Below, in pieces: positions 63,040-64,000 of a DNA stretch of 64,000 bases; within the stretch, counting starts at the first letter, position 1; every line of letters starts with the position of its first letter. The notes beneath the pieces are model-generated. The model saw only the letters and a program-made list of their open reading frames with translations. It had not been told where the DNA came from and did not search any database. Origin of the DNA: Janibacter cremeus. Lineage in GTDB: Bacteria; Actinomycetota; Actinomycetes; Actinomycetales; Dermatophilaceae. The stretch spans positions 1,178,001 through 1,242,000 of the forward strand of contig NZ_JACCAE010000001.1 in NCBI RefSeq assembly GCF_013409205.1, in the 5' to 3' direction. A program made the translations under genes and the position numbers.

Positions 63040-63996
63040 GTGAGTGCACTGGACAACGTCAGCGAGACCTTCGACCCGCAGGCCTGGGAGGTGGTCCCCG
63101 GCTTCGAGGACCTCACCGACCTCACCTACCACCGCGCCAAGGAGCTCGGCTGCGTGCGGATCGCCTTCGACCGCCCGGAGATCCTCAACGCCTTCCGGCC
63201 GCACACGGTCGACGAGCTCTACCGGGTGCTCGACCACGCCCGCCAGAGCCCCGACGTGGGCGTCGTCCTGCTCACCGGCAACGGCCCCACCCCGCGCGAG
63301 GGCAGCAGTGCGACGACACAGGGCTGGTCGTTCTGCACCGGCGGCGACCAGCGCATCCGCGGCCGCTCGGGGTACCAGTACGCGTCCGACCCGACCGGTG
63401 ACGACTCCGTCGCGGGCATCGACGAGCGGCGGGTCAAGGCCGAAGGGGGCCGCCTGCACATCCTCGAGGTGCAGCGCCTCATCCGCACCATGCCCAAGGT
63501 CGTCATCGCCCTCGTCGGTGGCTGGGCCGCCGGTGGTGGGCACTCGCTGCACGTCGTGTGCGACATGACGATCGCCAGCCAGCACGCCCGGTTCAAGCAG
63601 ACCGACGCCGACGTGGGCTCCTTCGACGGCGGGTACGGCAGCGCCTACCTGGCGAAGATGGTCGGCCAGAAGCGCGCCCGCGAGATCTTCTTCCTCGGCC
63701 GCGCCTACACCGCTGCGGATGCCTACGAGTGGGGCGCGGTGAACGCGGTCGTCGACCACGCGGAGCTCGAGACCGAGGCGCTGACGATGGCCCGCGAGAT
63801 CATGGCCAAGTCGCCGACTGCCATCCGGATGGTCAAGTTCGCGCTCAACCTCACCGACGACGGGCTCACGGGCCAGCAGGTCTTCGCCGGCGAGGCGACC
63901 CGGCTGGCGTACATGACCGACGAGGCCGTCGAGGGGCGTGACCAGTTCCTCGACAAGCGTGAGCCGGACTGGTCGCCCTTCCCCTGGTACTTCTGA
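63040..63996 (+). CDS. menB: 1,4-Dihydroxy-2-naphthoyl-CoA synthase
   Basis: A 318-aa crotonase-fold enzyme that closes the second ring of the menaquinone head group. MenB hallmarks: RPEILNAFRPHTVDELYRVL, the TQGWSFCTGGDQRIRGRSGYQY loop (first part), VVIALVGGWAAGGGHSLHVV (oxyanion hole) and SFDGGYGSAYLAKMVGQ. GTG start. The stop is 4 bp before the window end, so the gene is complete. Confidence 0.96.
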   Translation: MSALDNVSETFDPQAWEVVPGFEDLTDLTYHRAKELGCVRIAFDRPEILNAFRPHTVDELYRVLDHARQSPDVGVVLLTGNGPTPREGSSATTQGWSFCTGGDQRIRGRSGYQYASDPTGDDSVAGIDERRVKAEGGRLHILEVQRLIRTMPKVVIALVGGWAAGGGHSLHVVCDMTIASQHARFKQTDADVGSFDGGYGSAYLAKMVGQKRAREIFFLGRAYTAADAYEWGAVNAVVDHAELETEALTMAREIMAKSPTAIRMVKFALNLTDDGLTGQQVFAGEATRLAYMTDEAVEGRDQFLDKREPDWSPFPWYF

Positions 63997-64000
63997 TGGC

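Noticed and set aside
61138..63759. 873-codon minus-strand frame covering the hypothetical gene, the SDR and part of menB
   Set aside because: Only the last 290 codons, from the ATG at 62010, look like a gene; the rest is antisense to the SDR and menB.
1..64000. tRNA, rRNA, IS transposase, integrase or prophage genes
   Set aside because: None recognised by eye on either strand; a covariance-model and profile search would be needed to exclude a small RNA.

Overview
The window is about 64 kb of very GC-rich DNA (roughly 70% by eye) with short intergenic gaps, many GTG starts, frequent 4-bp ATGA/GTGA gene overlaps, menaquinone genes and a 14-gene NADH dehydrogenase operon. This is a free-living, aerobically respiring actinomycete chromosome. 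Gene content and the small dispersed repeats remind me of the Intrasporangiaceae (Janibacter/Phycicoccus type), but that family call is inference. I see no rRNA, tRNA, prophage, IS transposase or CRISPR array.

Layout. 1-4428 (minus): a form II molybdenum hydroxylase operon (xdhC, coxS, coxL-like, and coxM cut by the window edge). 4528-6108 (minus): two O6-alkylguanine-DNA alkyltransferases on either side of a small sigma-70-family gene. 6188-14219: a quinone oxidoreductase, aminopeptidase N, a PucR-type regulator, and a second, Tat-exported molybdenum hydroxylase (isoquinoline oxidoreductase type). 14280-24233 (minus): htpX and a second complex I cluster, nuoA-B-C-H-I-J-K-L-M-N, with no nuoD, E, F or G. 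24360-30495 (plus): a secreted M28 peptidase, a DUF4870 membrane protein, a hypothetical gene, and the 2-oxoacid:ferredoxin oxidoreductase korAB. 30523-34018: a lactone oxidase/PLP-protein pair and RarD. 34029-51232 (minus): the complete nuoA-N operon, ending in a polyprenyl diphosphate synthase. 51314-63996: a geranylgeranyl reductase-type (MenJ-like) gene, menG, menF, menD, a WXG100-like/hydrolase pair, menC, a VOC protein, a RelA/SpoT-domain protein, a hypothetical gene, an SDR and menB.

How the genes fit together. Most of 34-64 kb builds one respiratory module: complex I reduces menaquinone, and the adjacent genes make the naphthoquinone head (menF, D, C, B), methylate it (menG), make the isoprenoid tail (polyprenyl synthase) and probably saturate it (MenJ-like reductase). 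The second complex I lacks the NADH-oxidising module and lies about 3 kb from korAB, so a ferredoxin-type donor is a reasonable hypothesis.

Most unusual points. The nuoD position in the second complex I cluster is occupied by a dispersed repeat and a perfect 64-bp tandem duplication. Related repeat modules are carried in frame inside nuoN (cluster 1), nuoM (cluster 2) and a hypothetical gene, and a different hairpin element sits in frame in menD. A WXG100-like gene and a serine-hydrolase gene are translationally coupled inside the menaquinone operon.
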